From the NCBI GenBank assembly GCA_963743945.1, contig CAVURO010000001.1:344817-408816 (forward strand): a DNA stretch of 64,000 nt, given 5' to 3'. Positions 35,860 through 42,833 of the stretch are shown here, piece after piece. Position numbers and translations under genes: made by a program. The DNA is from JACOTK01 sp963743945. GTDB taxonomy: Bacteria; Actinomycetota; Acidimicrobiia; Acidimicrobiales; CADCSY01. Numbering within the stretch: position 1 is the first letter of the stretch; every line of letters starts with the position of its first letter. A model generated the notes under the pieces. It had not been told where the DNA came from. It ran no database searches and saw only the letters and a program-made list of their open reading frames with translations.

Positions 35860-35927
35860 CCCTGGAAGTCGAACGCCCTGGAAGTCGAACGCCCTGGCAG
35901 GTGTGACCCTGACAGGGCGTTCGACTT
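35860..35927. terminator. bidirectional terminator hairpin with a tandemly duplicated arm
   Basis: AAGTCGAACGCCCTG (35882-35896) and CAGGGCGTTCGACTT (35913-35927) form a perfect 15-bp stem with a 16-nt loop, between the convergent genes ending at 35856 and 35978. The left arm is part of a 16-bp tandem duplication (CCCTGGAAGTCGAACG at 35860 and 35876), so two alternative hairpins can form. Confidence 0.8.
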
Positions 35928-35960
35928 GATCAGGTCAAATGCTCGATGTCCGCCTGTCGG

Positions 35961-35998
35961 TCAGGATGCCTTGATGGTCAGGATGCCTTGATGGTCAG
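35961..35998. repeat. 17-bp tandem duplication spanning the deacetylase stop codon
   Basis: TCAGGATGCCTTGATGG at 35961 and 35978. The second copy (in + coordinates) encodes the final TIKAS-stop; the other lies just beyond the stop. Confidence 0.85.
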
Positions 35999-37882
35999 CG
36001 TCGTCCCGGCCTTCACGAGGGTCCAGCCTGATCGAGCCCCACCGTAGAGCCCGCCGTAGTCCTTCCAGACCACGCCACCCCAGAAGTTCTTCGACTGCAC
36101 CTTTGCCGTGGTGCCGGCGGTCACGGGCACCTCGACGTCGACGGCGGGCTTCACAGTGATGGTGGTGCCGGTTATGGTGGCCGAACCCTTGACGCCGGCC
36201 ACAACAGAGGCCCAGGCCGCCTGGCGTGCCAGGTCCGCACCGGCTTCACCGAGGGTCGGCTGCACGAGCGGGGTCTTGACGTACCGGCGGTAGTCGCCGA
36301 GCGCCTTGTTCAACACGTCGTACAGGACCCCGTCCTCGGCGATGTTGCCCTGGTGCACGTAGTGGGGTCGCACGTCGTTGCCGAGCATGTGTCCGAGGAT
36401 GATGCCCGCCTCCCGAGCGACGTATTGATCCCAGGTGACGGGCGCGGTCAGACACGTCGTGACCGTCGTGTTCACGCAGTTCTCGAAGTACAGGTAGTTG
36501 TACTCGTCGAGCTGTTCCGCTCGAGTTGCGGTGTTGTAGTAGATGTTGGTCGGGTGGCGAGGAACCGTCCGTGCCGAACCCAGTGCAGCCTGTTGCGGCG
36601 TACGGGAGTTGTCGGACGCGATCCAGGTGATGCCCGTGTTCTTCAGTGCGCCGGGCATCGCCGGATTGTTGAGGCCGGAGTGCTCTCCGGTGACAAGCTC
36701 CTTGGCATTCAGGGTGATCTTCTTCTGCGACGCCCACTGCGTGTTCTGCTTGATCTCCGCCTCGATCACCGCCTGCGTCGAGGTATCCAGATTTGGATGG
36801 CTGAAGGTGTGGTTCAACCAGCGGAACTGGCTGCGGTTTGCCACCAACGCGTCGGTCAACGGGTCGGATCCATGATCGGCGATGTATTCACTGCTCCCAC
36901 CACCGTTGAAGACCAGGTCCAGCTTCAGGCCGTTGGCGTTCTGCCAGTTCTGCAGGCGGGTAGCGTCGGAGGAGACCATGCGAATGGTGGGGACGGTGGC
37001 CCCGTCATCCTCATGGGTGGTGTTGTTCACCGTGTCCCAACGGTCGTCGGGCAACAGCACATCATCGATCTGCACACTGAGGTTGTTCCGGGACATGCCC
37101 AGGTAGGCGCCCTTGGTGGCCCAGCGCAGCATCCCCTGCAACAGCAGGCGTGCATGCAATGTCGAGGGACTGGTGTCGACGGTGACCACCATCTCCTCGG
37201 TCGTGTCGGCACGTTTGTGGACCCCCACCAGCGGCTGGCCCGAAGGAGCGATCACCAGAGGATCGAAGGTCGCACCGGCGGCGGGCGCCGGCGTCGCCAG
37301 ATACCCGTACGAGTACTCGATCGGCACGGGACCCACGAGGTAGGGAAATGCCGCCGCGCCACTTGCCGACAGCGATGCCACCACACCGTGCATGTCGCCT
37401 GCCGCTGACGGATAGTTCAGCCCGACCGAGGGCGTCGGGTAGGCGTAGGCATTGACCCGGCGAACACCGAACTTCGTCTCGAAGCTCTTCAGCGTCGTGA
37501 GCTCCGCGGGCGTCACGGTTGAGGCGCAGGGGTCCACGTCGCAGGAGATCAGCTCGGGATTGGCCACCACCACCGCCTGGTAGCGGCCGTGATTCGCCCC
37601 GCTGGTCAGGAGCGCTGCGTCGATCGGGGGAGCCGTGCTGGTGACAACGGTGTCGAACGGCACGCCCTCCGCCGTCAGCTCGGCCTTCCATGCCTCGATC
37701 GCCGGCTCGTGGCCGTTGGCCGAAACGACCAGCACCCGCATGTCCGTGCTCAGGGGCACCGTCGCCGCCTGGACCTGGGCGGGCACGAGGACCAGCACTG
37801 CGGACAGTGAGGCGCAGGCGCTCACCGCCGCCACCAAACGCCCACGCCCGTCTCTTCCACCCAACAGTCTCGACCGCGACAC
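35978..37882 (-). CDS. secreted polysaccharide deacetylase-like protein (Agd3/CE18-like)
   Basis: A 634-residue exported protein. GTG 37882 is chosen for the GGAG upstream and the signal peptide that follows (SACASLSAVLVLVPAQVQA). The N-terminal 200 residues form a possible carbohydrate-binding domain (RVLVVSANGHEPAIEAWKAE). The NodB-like deacetylase region has the metal/catalytic motifs VQIDDVLLPDDR and NHTFSHPNLD and the segment ELVTGEHSGLNNPAMP. A C-terminal beta domain (VKPAVDVEVPVTAG) ends the protein. The arrangement resembles fungal Agd3, which deacetylates galactosaminogalactan in biofilms. A role in exopolysaccharide modification is inferred; the family call is from memory of motifs. 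Confidence 0.7.
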   Translation of the reverse strand: MSRSRLLGGRDGRGRLVAAVSACASLSAVLVLVPAQVQAATVPLSTDMRVLVVSANGHEPAIEAWKAELTAEGVPFDTVVTSTAPPIDAALLTSGANHGRYQAVVVANPELISCDVDPCASTVTPAELTTLKSFETKFGVRRVNAYAYPTPSVGLNYPSAAGDMHGVVASLSASGAAAFPYLVGPVPIEYSYGYLATPAPAAGATFDPLVIAPSGQPLVGVHKRADTTEEMVVTVDTSPSTLHARLLLQGMLRWATKGAYLGMSRNNLSVQIDDVLLPDDRWDTVNNTTHEDDGATVPTIRMVSSDATRLQNWQNANGLKLDLVFNGGGSSEYIADHGSDPLTDALVANRSQFRWLNHTFSHPNLDTSTQAVIEAEIKQNTQWASQKKITLNAKELVTGEHSGLNNPAMPGALKNTGITWIASDNSRTPQQAALGSARTVPRHPTNIYYNTATRAEQLDEYNYLYFENCVNTTVTTCLTAPVTWDQYVAREAGIILGHMLGNDVRPHYVHQGNIAEDGVLYDVLNKALGDYRRYVKTPLVQPTLGEAGADLARQAAWASVVAGVKGSATITGTTITVKPAVDVEVPVTAGTTAKVQSKNFWGGVVWKDYGGLYGGARSGWTLVKAGTTLTIKAS

Positions 37883-38088
37883 GATGTTTCTCCGATTCTC
37901 TCCAGAAATGGACGACCCGCTACCAGATGACCCGCTACCGGTGATGACCGATGCCGGTGATGGCCCGACACCGCGGCCAACCCAGCTTTGCACGTTCACC
38001 TCGGTACTCGTCCAATGGCTCTTCGACATCCAAGTCGAGGTGACCTGCTCGTCGACCCGTGGCCCTGGTGGGATCCGGTTGGCACTTG

Positions 38089-38104
38089 ATACCCTATGGG
38101 GTAT
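38089..38104. promoter_or_regulatory. CsoR-family operator overlapping a leaderless promoter
   Basis: ATACCCT-AT-GGGGTAT is a 7-2-7 palindrome with one mismatch, matching the site at 14390-14405. The -10 box TACCCT (38090-38095) lies inside it, placing transcription start on the ATG at 38103. Repressor binding would directly block this promoter. Confidence 0.78.
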
Positions 38105-38291
38105 GTGTCAACGTGTGCAGTGCGAAAGCTGTGGTCGTCCGACGTTCGCCGGCTGTGGCCGACACGTCGAGCAGGTGTTGGGCGATCTCGCCGCTTCCGA
38201 ACGATGCCGATGTGTGGTTGGGACCGAACCTGCAGGGTCGAAGCGTACGAAACGCCCCTGGTTCGGTTCCCGATCTGCCCGTCGCACCTGA
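38103..38291 (+). CDS. small Cys-rich protein, leaderless, upstream of csoR-family gene
   Basis: A 62-residue protein with Cys pairs in MCQRVQCESCGRPTFAGCG and a later CRC, suggesting a zinc-ribbon-like or metal/sulfur-binding fold, followed by a basic C-terminal tail. Similar short Cys-rich proteins occur in Actinomycetota, but I know of no assigned function. The start lies at the 3' edge of the CsoR-type operator, with the -10 box eight bases upstream and no Shine-Dalgarno, so it is probably leaderless and directly controlled by the regulator encoded 26 bp downstream. Confidence 0.72.
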   Translation: MCQRVQCESCGRPTFAGCGRHVEQVLGDLAASERCRCVVGTEPAGSKRTKRPWFGSRSARRT

Positions 38292-38317
38292 ACCGCCCCC
38301 AACCCGAGGAGATCGAC

Positions 38318-38587
38318 ATGCAGTTGCCCGATGAGGTTCTCGACGACCTGCGAAGGCGGCTTCGGCGCATTGGCGGCCAGGTGCAGGGCATCGAACGCAT
38401 GCTCGACGAAGGCCGCGAATGCCGTGATGTGGTCACCCAGATCTCGGCGGCCAACCGAGCGCTCGAGCAAACGGGCTTTCGTCTGGTGAGCGCCGGGCTG
38501 ACCTATTGCCTGTCCCACCCCCAAGAGGCAGAGGCGGAGGGCTATCCGCTCGAGGAGGTGGAAAAGATGTTCATGCGCCTTGCATGA
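38318..38587 (+). CDS. CsoR/CstR-family (DUF156) metal- or persulfide-sensing repressor
   Basis: An 89-residue all-helical repressor. The conserved segments RRLRRIGGQVQGIERMLDEG and CRDVVTQISAANRALEQ are present. The first sensing cysteine is Cys35 and the second Cys64. The intervening His of copper-sensing CsoR (His61 in M. tuberculosis) is replaced by Gly60, giving a Cys-Cys arrangement like the persulfide sensor CstR. A sulfur-species sensor is therefore at least as likely as a copper sensor (inference). ATG 38318 is supported by GAGGAG seven bases upstream. It is probably co-transcribed with the Cys-rich gene and autoregulated. Confidence 0.88.
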   Translation: MQLPDEVLDDLRRRLRRIGGQVQGIERMLDEGRECRDVVTQISAANRALEQTGFRLVSAGLTYCLSHPQEAEAEGYPLEEVEKMFMRLA

Positions 38588-38597
38588 ACATCTTTTC
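38561..38597. terminator. perfect 16-bp terminator hairpin overlapping the csoR-family stop codon
   Basis: GAAAAGATGTTCATGC (38561-38576), loop GCCTT, GCATGAACATCTTTTC (38582-38597). The TGA at 38585-38587 lies within the right arm and four T residues follow near its end. It also sits 33 bp beyond the convergent PF10118 gene, so it may act in both directions. Confidence 0.85.
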
Positions 38598-38630
38598 TAC
38601 CTCAGCCCTGGACCACTTGATTGAGAGACG

Positions 38631-39530
38631 TCAGTCGGTCGAGCCGGAGGCAGCCCCTGCAAGACGAGGTGTGAGCGTGCCGGTCTTCGAGAAGAGCTCG
38701 GCTCGCCAGTGCTCGGTCAGCTCCTGGTTGTCGTGGTCGTCGGGGTGAAAGTCCCTGCGGTTGTAATCGCGGAGATCCCGAAGGACCTTGGTGCTGACAA
38801 AGGGGTTGGTGCGAAGCGCTCGTAGGCTCCTGCGTAGGCGTCCCGGCTTCCAGGTCTCACGATCGAGGAGCAGCGACACCACGACCGCAAGCAACCCGCC
38901 GCCCAGGAAGCCGATGGTCACGGCCTGCATGACCGCCACCCGGATGAAGCTGTTGCCGCTGACCTCCTGATAGACGTCGAAGGCAACGGTCTTGTGCTCG
39001 GATTCCTCGAGGGCATGCCAGACGAAAAGTGAGCGGACCTCCTCGACATCGAGCATCTCCCGGGACTCGGGGACGGCGAGCAACAGCTCGGCCAAGGTTG
39101 CGGTGTAGTGCTCGAGTGCCGCGGTGATCGCGAGCTGCACCTTCTTCGGGAGGATCTTCGCCCCCACCTTGTTGAGGCTGATGTCGACGATCCGATCGAG
39201 CAGGTGGGTGCGGTAACCCAACTCCGCCAGGCGATCGTTGAAGCGATCGTGCTCTCTGCTGTGCATGGCTTCCTGACCGATGAAACCTGCAACCTGCTTC
39301 CGCAGTTCCGGGTCGGTGACGTGGTCGCGATAGTTGCGAACCGACTGGACGAAGAAGTCCTCCCCCGGCGGAAACACCGAGGAGAGCATGCTGACGACAT
39401 GGCTCATGATGAGGTCACCGCTGACGAAGTGACGCGGCAACTCCTCGGGCGCGTATTCAAACGCCACCCGTCGCGTACGGATCGTGCGAGCAGGAGTTGC
39501 TCCCCCACTCAACGCCGGTGTGTTCGACAC
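38631..39530 (-). CDS. PF10118-type metal-dependent hydrolase, copy 2
   Basis: A 299-residue paralogue of the protein at 4108-5013, sharing GFIGQEAMHSREH, LPKKVQLAITAALEHYT and WHALEESEHKTVAFDVY. It starts with GTG at 39530 (MSNTPAL) behind GGAGGGAG. It has no monooxygenase partner here; the neighbour on the same strand is a fatty acid desaturase. Its upstream region contains a palindrome sharing a 17-nt core with the tetR operator, so the TetR regulator encoded at 6578-7276 probably controls it in trans. Confidence 0.85.
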   Translation of the reverse strand: MSNTPALSGGATPARTIRTRRVAFEYAPEELPRHFVSGDLIMSHVVSMLSSVFPPGEDFFVQSVRNYRDHVTDPELRKQVAGFIGQEAMHSREHDRFNDRLAELGYRTHLLDRIVDISLNKVGAKILPKKVQLAITAALEHYTATLAELLLAVPESREMLDVEEVRSLFVWHALEESEHKTVAFDVYQEVSGNSFIRVAVMQAVTIGFLGGGLLAVVVSLLLDRETWKPGRLRRSLRALRTNPFVSTKVLRDLRDYNRRDFHPDDHDNQELTEHWRAELFSKTGTLTPRLAGAASGSTD

Positions 39531-39611
39531 GATGCTCCCTCCAACGCCTGCATCGGCATCCGGATCTCCGGCGCCTGGCCCCTGTAGATCTTCCTGTAAA
39601 GAGCCTTGTCC

Positions 39612-39646
39612 GAAACATACATACAGTCAAGCTGTTTGTATGTTTC
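39612..39646. promoter_or_regulatory. second TetR-type operator (15-5-15 bp)
   Basis: GAAACATACATACAG and CTGTTTGTATGTTTC flank the spacer TCAAG, with one mismatch between arms. The core ACAGTCAAGCTGTTTGT is identical to that of the operator at 7288-7334. A minus-strand TTGACT is embedded in it, as at the first site; the following -10 is weak. Confidence 0.8.
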
Positions 39647-39710
39647 ATTTGTCACATCTCCGGTCGGACCTTGGGTGCCCATCCAATTGGGCGGCCTCGG
39701 GCCACCCGCC

Positions 39711-40679
39711 TCACCCCCGGGAGGCGACCCTGGCCGGAAGCGGCACATCCTTCCCGCACAGCGACCGCCAGAGCGCTCGATAGCTCGGATAGGTCATCGC
39801 CTCGGTGATGTAGCCTGCCCGCTCGAGCTCGGCGTGAAAGGTCGGGAGATTGCGCCACGGGATGCCCATGTCGACGTGGTGGGCGAGGTGCCAACCGGTG
39901 TTGTACGGCACCAGCCAAAACCGGGCGAACCACGACTGAGCGACATTGTGGGTGGTGAGACGTCGGTCCCTGCTCGCTCCCAGCCCACCGTGCTCGCCCA
40001 GAGCCCGCAGCCTGTTGGCGACCCGCCAGCCGGTGAGCCATGGGCCCAACCAGAGCAACGGATAGACGAACCACCGGCCGCTCAGCAGCCACATCGCCGC
40101 CCAGAGTCCCAGTTGCACGGCAACGATCGGCATGCTGATGTCCCGGCCCGGACCCTTGAGCGTCGCCCGCAGTATGGGCTTGAGGTTCTTCCATCCCGAG
40201 ATGCCCACCACGTCACGGATGAGACGACGTCGTAAGTCGGACCATGGCCCCGGGTAACCGGAGTAGAAAGCGATGTCGGGCTCGTTGGGCCCGAACTCCT
40301 CCTTGTGGTGGGCGAAATGAGATGCCCGGTAGAGGCCGATCGGCACGAACGCCGGACAGGCGATGAGCCACTTGCCGACCCAGTCGTTGATTTGTCGGTT
40401 CGAGAACAGCAACCGGTGGGCCGCCTCGTGCATCAGGATCGCGAGGCGGACGAACACCGGAACCATCAACACGAACGCCGCAACGCAGCCGAGAGGACCC
40501 AGCGCCAACCCCACCGTGATCAGCACGACAACCGAAGCCCACAGCCCCACGATGCTCACGATGTTGCGGGCGTCGGCGATACGGCGAAGTTCGACGCGAA
40601 GCTCACGGACCGCCATGCCATTGACCATCAGTCGGTCGGTGGGAAGAACCTGCGGGAGCAGTCCCGGGTCGAGCATCAT
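39711..40679 (-). CDS. membrane fatty acid desaturase
   Basis: A 322-residue membrane diiron desaturase or hydroxylase. The three His boxes are HEAAHR, HFAHHKE and HLAHHVDMG, with hydrophobic segments before the first box and between the second and third. Such enzymes introduce double bonds in acyl chains. ATG 40679 (MMLDPGLL) is chosen because GGGGAG lies seven bases upstream. The open frame extends to a TTG at 40775, but the extra residues come from a 15-bp repeat and look non-coding. It lies upstream of the second PF10118 gene, 181 bp away. Confidence 0.88.
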   Translation of the reverse strand: MMLDPGLLPQVLPTDRLMVNGMAVRELRVELRRIADARNIVSIVGLWASVVVLITVGLALGPLGCVAAFVLMVPVFVRLAILMHEAAHRLLFSNRQINDWVGKWLIACPAFVPIGLYRASHFAHHKEEFGPNEPDIAFYSGYPGPWSDLRRRLIRDVVGISGWKNLKPILRATLKGPGRDISMPIVAVQLGLWAAMWLLSGRWFVYPLLWLGPWLTGWRVANRLRALGEHGGLGASRDRRLTTHNVAQSWFARFWLVPYNTGWHLAHHVDMGIPWRNLPTFHAELERAGYITEAMTYPSYRALWRSLCGKDVPLPARVASRG

Positions 40680-40728
40680 CGTCGGGCTCCCCCCGATCGG
40701 CGGCACGTCAGACACCACAGCCCCGATC

Positions 40729-40766
40729 ACGACAGTCCCGATGACGACAGTCCCGATGACGACAGC
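40729..40766. repeat. 15-bp tandem repeat, about 2.5 copies
   Basis: ACGACAGTCCCGATG at 40729 and 40744 plus a partial copy, between the desaturase and GH13 genes. If translated on the minus strand it would give VVIGT repeats. Confidence 0.85.
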
Positions 40767-40842
40767 CCGCTTCAACGAGGATCATGACCTCCACGATAGA
40801 GGTCGTGATCGCCGGCCACCTCCCACCGGAGAGAGCCGGGGC

Positions 40843-42657
40843 TCAAGAATCCTGGGAGAAGATGAGCGCGGCATATCGACCGATGTCGACGCAGCCACTC
40901 CAGGGCATGTTGTGCTCGGGGCCCCCGTCGGCCATGGCGTCGAAGCTCGGATGACCGTCGAAGTCTGCGCCGTAGCCGGTCCAGTCGCTGTTGAAACGAA
41001 GCGTCCAGCGTCCCGACCGGGGCAGGCCGATGCGATAGGAGTCATACGAGCGGTTGGCGAGGTTCACGACCACCACGACGTCGTCCCCCGGACCGCCCTC
41101 TGCCCATCGGTGATACGCGATGACGTTGTCGTCGTCGTTGACGTGGTGCACGTGTACGTGACTGCCCCGCAACCCCCTCGTCGTGTCGAACCAGTTCCGT
41201 CGCAGACGGATGAGATCCCGGTACATCGCATGGATCCCGGCGAAGGTCTCGAGCTTCGTCCAGTCGATCGGGTCCTCGTCGCGGAACCACTCGTCCTCGA
41301 GGATCTCCTGACCCTGGAAGATCATCGGGATCCCGGGAGACGTGAACACGATGGCGGCCCCGACGGTCGAGCGCTTCCTGGCGAAAAGGCTGCCTGCGTC
41401 GCCCGGGGAGATCTCCTCGGGGACGCGGGCCTTGCCGTTGGCCACCTCGTCGTGGGACTCGGTGTAGACCACGCGCCGCAAGGCGCCAACCCCGTCGCCT
41501 CGAGCGATCGCATCGCGCAAGGCCCACATGTTGCGGCCACCGTCGGACCATGGGATCAGAACGCTCCGCACGGGATGGACGAACGCTCCATCCCACTGTG
41601 CGTCGAACCCCGCCCCGCCCTCCGCCACCCCACCGGTGATGGCCGGCTCGTCACGGAGATCCTCCGCTATGTGCAACTTCCAGGGCATGCGGTCGTCGGT
41701 GTCGCCGGTGATCTGCTGCATGAGCCGCCAACCGTCGGGCAGGTCGTTGAAGGGGTCGCCGCTGTTGCCGTAGACGTTGCGGATCCAGGCCGTCGCGTCC
41801 CAGCGCAGGCCGTCCATACGGAACTCCTCCAGCCACATCCGGGCGTTGTCGGCGATGAAGTGACGGACTTCCTCGCGCCCGTAGTCCGGGCGGGTGTCAC
41901 CCCAGGGCGTCTGCGAGCGCCCGTCGTTGTAGAAGTAGATGCCTCCCTTGCTGCGCTCACTCCAGCCGTCGAACTGCCACAGGTCCAGATCGGAGGGTCC
42001 GAAGTGGTTGTAGACCACATCGAAGAACACGGCCATTCCCATCTCGTGGACGCGCCGGACCAACTCCTTCAAGGCGTCAGGTCCGCCGTAGGCCGACTCG
42101 ATCGCGAAGATGCACGAGGGGTTGTAGCCCCACGAGAAGTCGGTCGCGAACTCGGCCGAGGGCATCAGTTCGATCGCATTCACGCCGAGGTCGCGCAGAT
42201 ACTCCAGTCGGTTGGCAACGGCGGCGAAGCTGCCCGGCCCGCCGCCGGGGACGTCGTTGAACGTCCCGACGTGCAGCTCGTAGATCACCAGCTCGTCCCA
42301 CCGTGGCATCTCGTAGCCTGCCGTGCCCCAGTCGAACAACTCGTCGGACACGATCGCATTGCCCGCCGAACTCGTCACCTCCCGGGCGTAGGGATCGTTG
42401 CGCCACCGTTCGACGCCGTCGGAGCTGATCACGAACCGGTACTCATCGCCGTCCCCGGCGCCGGCGACGTCAGCCGACCAATACCCCGACGCACCGTCGG
42501 GCGCGAGCGGGGAGTCCCCCGCCGACCATCCGTTGAAGGAACCGGCCACCGCAACGGCTTGGGCATGTGGGGCCCACACACGGAACGTGGTGCCACCCTC
42601 ATGAGGGATCGAGCCCATGCCCGGCCTGTTCGATGGCCTGTTCGATGGGACGGTCAT
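40843..42657 (-). CDS. GH13 alpha-amylase-family enzyme with CBM48 (branching-enzyme-like)
   Basis: A protein of about 604 residues with an N-terminal CBM48 domain (FRVWAPHAQAVAVAGSFNGW) and a GH13 barrel. Conserved regions are DVVYNHFG, GLRWDATAWI with the nucleophile Asp, HIAEDL with the acid/base Glu, and YTESHDEV. The C-terminal all-beta domain contains VVVVVNLANRSY. The domain order fits 1,4-alpha-glucan branching enzymes and maltooligosyltrehalose trehalohydrolases. I cannot decide between them; the length and ESHDEV suggest a branching-type enzyme. The start is uncertain: GTG 42690, ATG 42657 or ATG 42618. Confidence 0.85.
   Translation of the reverse strand: MTVPSNRPSNRPGMGSIPHEGGTTFRVWAPHAQAVAVAGSFNGWSAGDSPLAPDGASGYWSADVAGAGDGDEYRFVISSDGVERWRNDPYAREVTSSAGNAIVSDELFDWGTAGYEMPRWDELVIYELHVGTFNDVPGGGPGSFAAVANRLEYLRDLGVNAIELMPSAEFATDFSWGYNPSCIFAIESAYGGPDALKELVRRVHEMGMAVFFDVVYNHFGPSDLDLWQFDGWSERSKGGIYFYNDGRSQTPWGDTRPDYGREEVRHFIADNARMWLEEFRMDGLRWDATAWIRNVYGNSGDPFNDLPDGWRLMQQITGDTDDRMPWKLHIAEDLRDEPAITGGVAEGGAGFDAQWDGAFVHPVRSVLIPWSDGGRNMWALRDAIARGDGVGALRRVVYTESHDEVANGKARVPEEISPGDAGSLFARKRSTVGAAIVFTSPGIPMIFQGQEILEDEWFRDEDPIDWTKLETFAGIHAMYRDLIRLRRNWFDTTRGLRGSHVHVHHVNDDDNVIAYHRWAEGGPGDDVVVVVNLANRSYDSYRIGLPRSGRWTLRFNSDWTGYGADFDGHPSFDAMADGGPEHNMPWSGCVDIGRYAALIFSQDS
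42623..42646. repeat. 12-bp tandem duplication at the GH13 N-terminus
   Basis: GGCCTGTTCGAT occurs twice, encoding SNRP-SNRP if ATG 42657 is used. Confidence 0.75.
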
Positions 42658-42709
42658 GGCGAACACTCGACCGAGTGCTGACCGCCGCACCTACCGACCG
42701 CGTACCGTT

Positions 42710-42761
42710 CCATGGTCCTGCTCCCCCAGTCCATGGTCCTGCTCCACGAGTCCATGGGTCC
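42710..42761. repeat. 21-bp tandem repeat, 2.5 copies
   Basis: CCATGGTCCTGCTCCCCCAGT at 42710, CCATGGTCCTGCTCCACGAGT at 42731 and a partial copy at 42752, in the intergenic DNA between the GH13 and MFS genes. Confidence 0.85.
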
Positions 42762-42833
42762 TACTTCACCAGCCGCGTGTTTCAGGCGTATGAAGTTGGA
42801 CGGTGCTCCCGGAACAAGGTCGGCATGGTCTGC

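Noticed and set aside
40680..40775. Upstream TTG start for the desaturase giving a VVIGT repeat N-terminus
   Set aside because: The repeat is a DNA tandem duplication and the ribosome-binding site supports ATG 40679.
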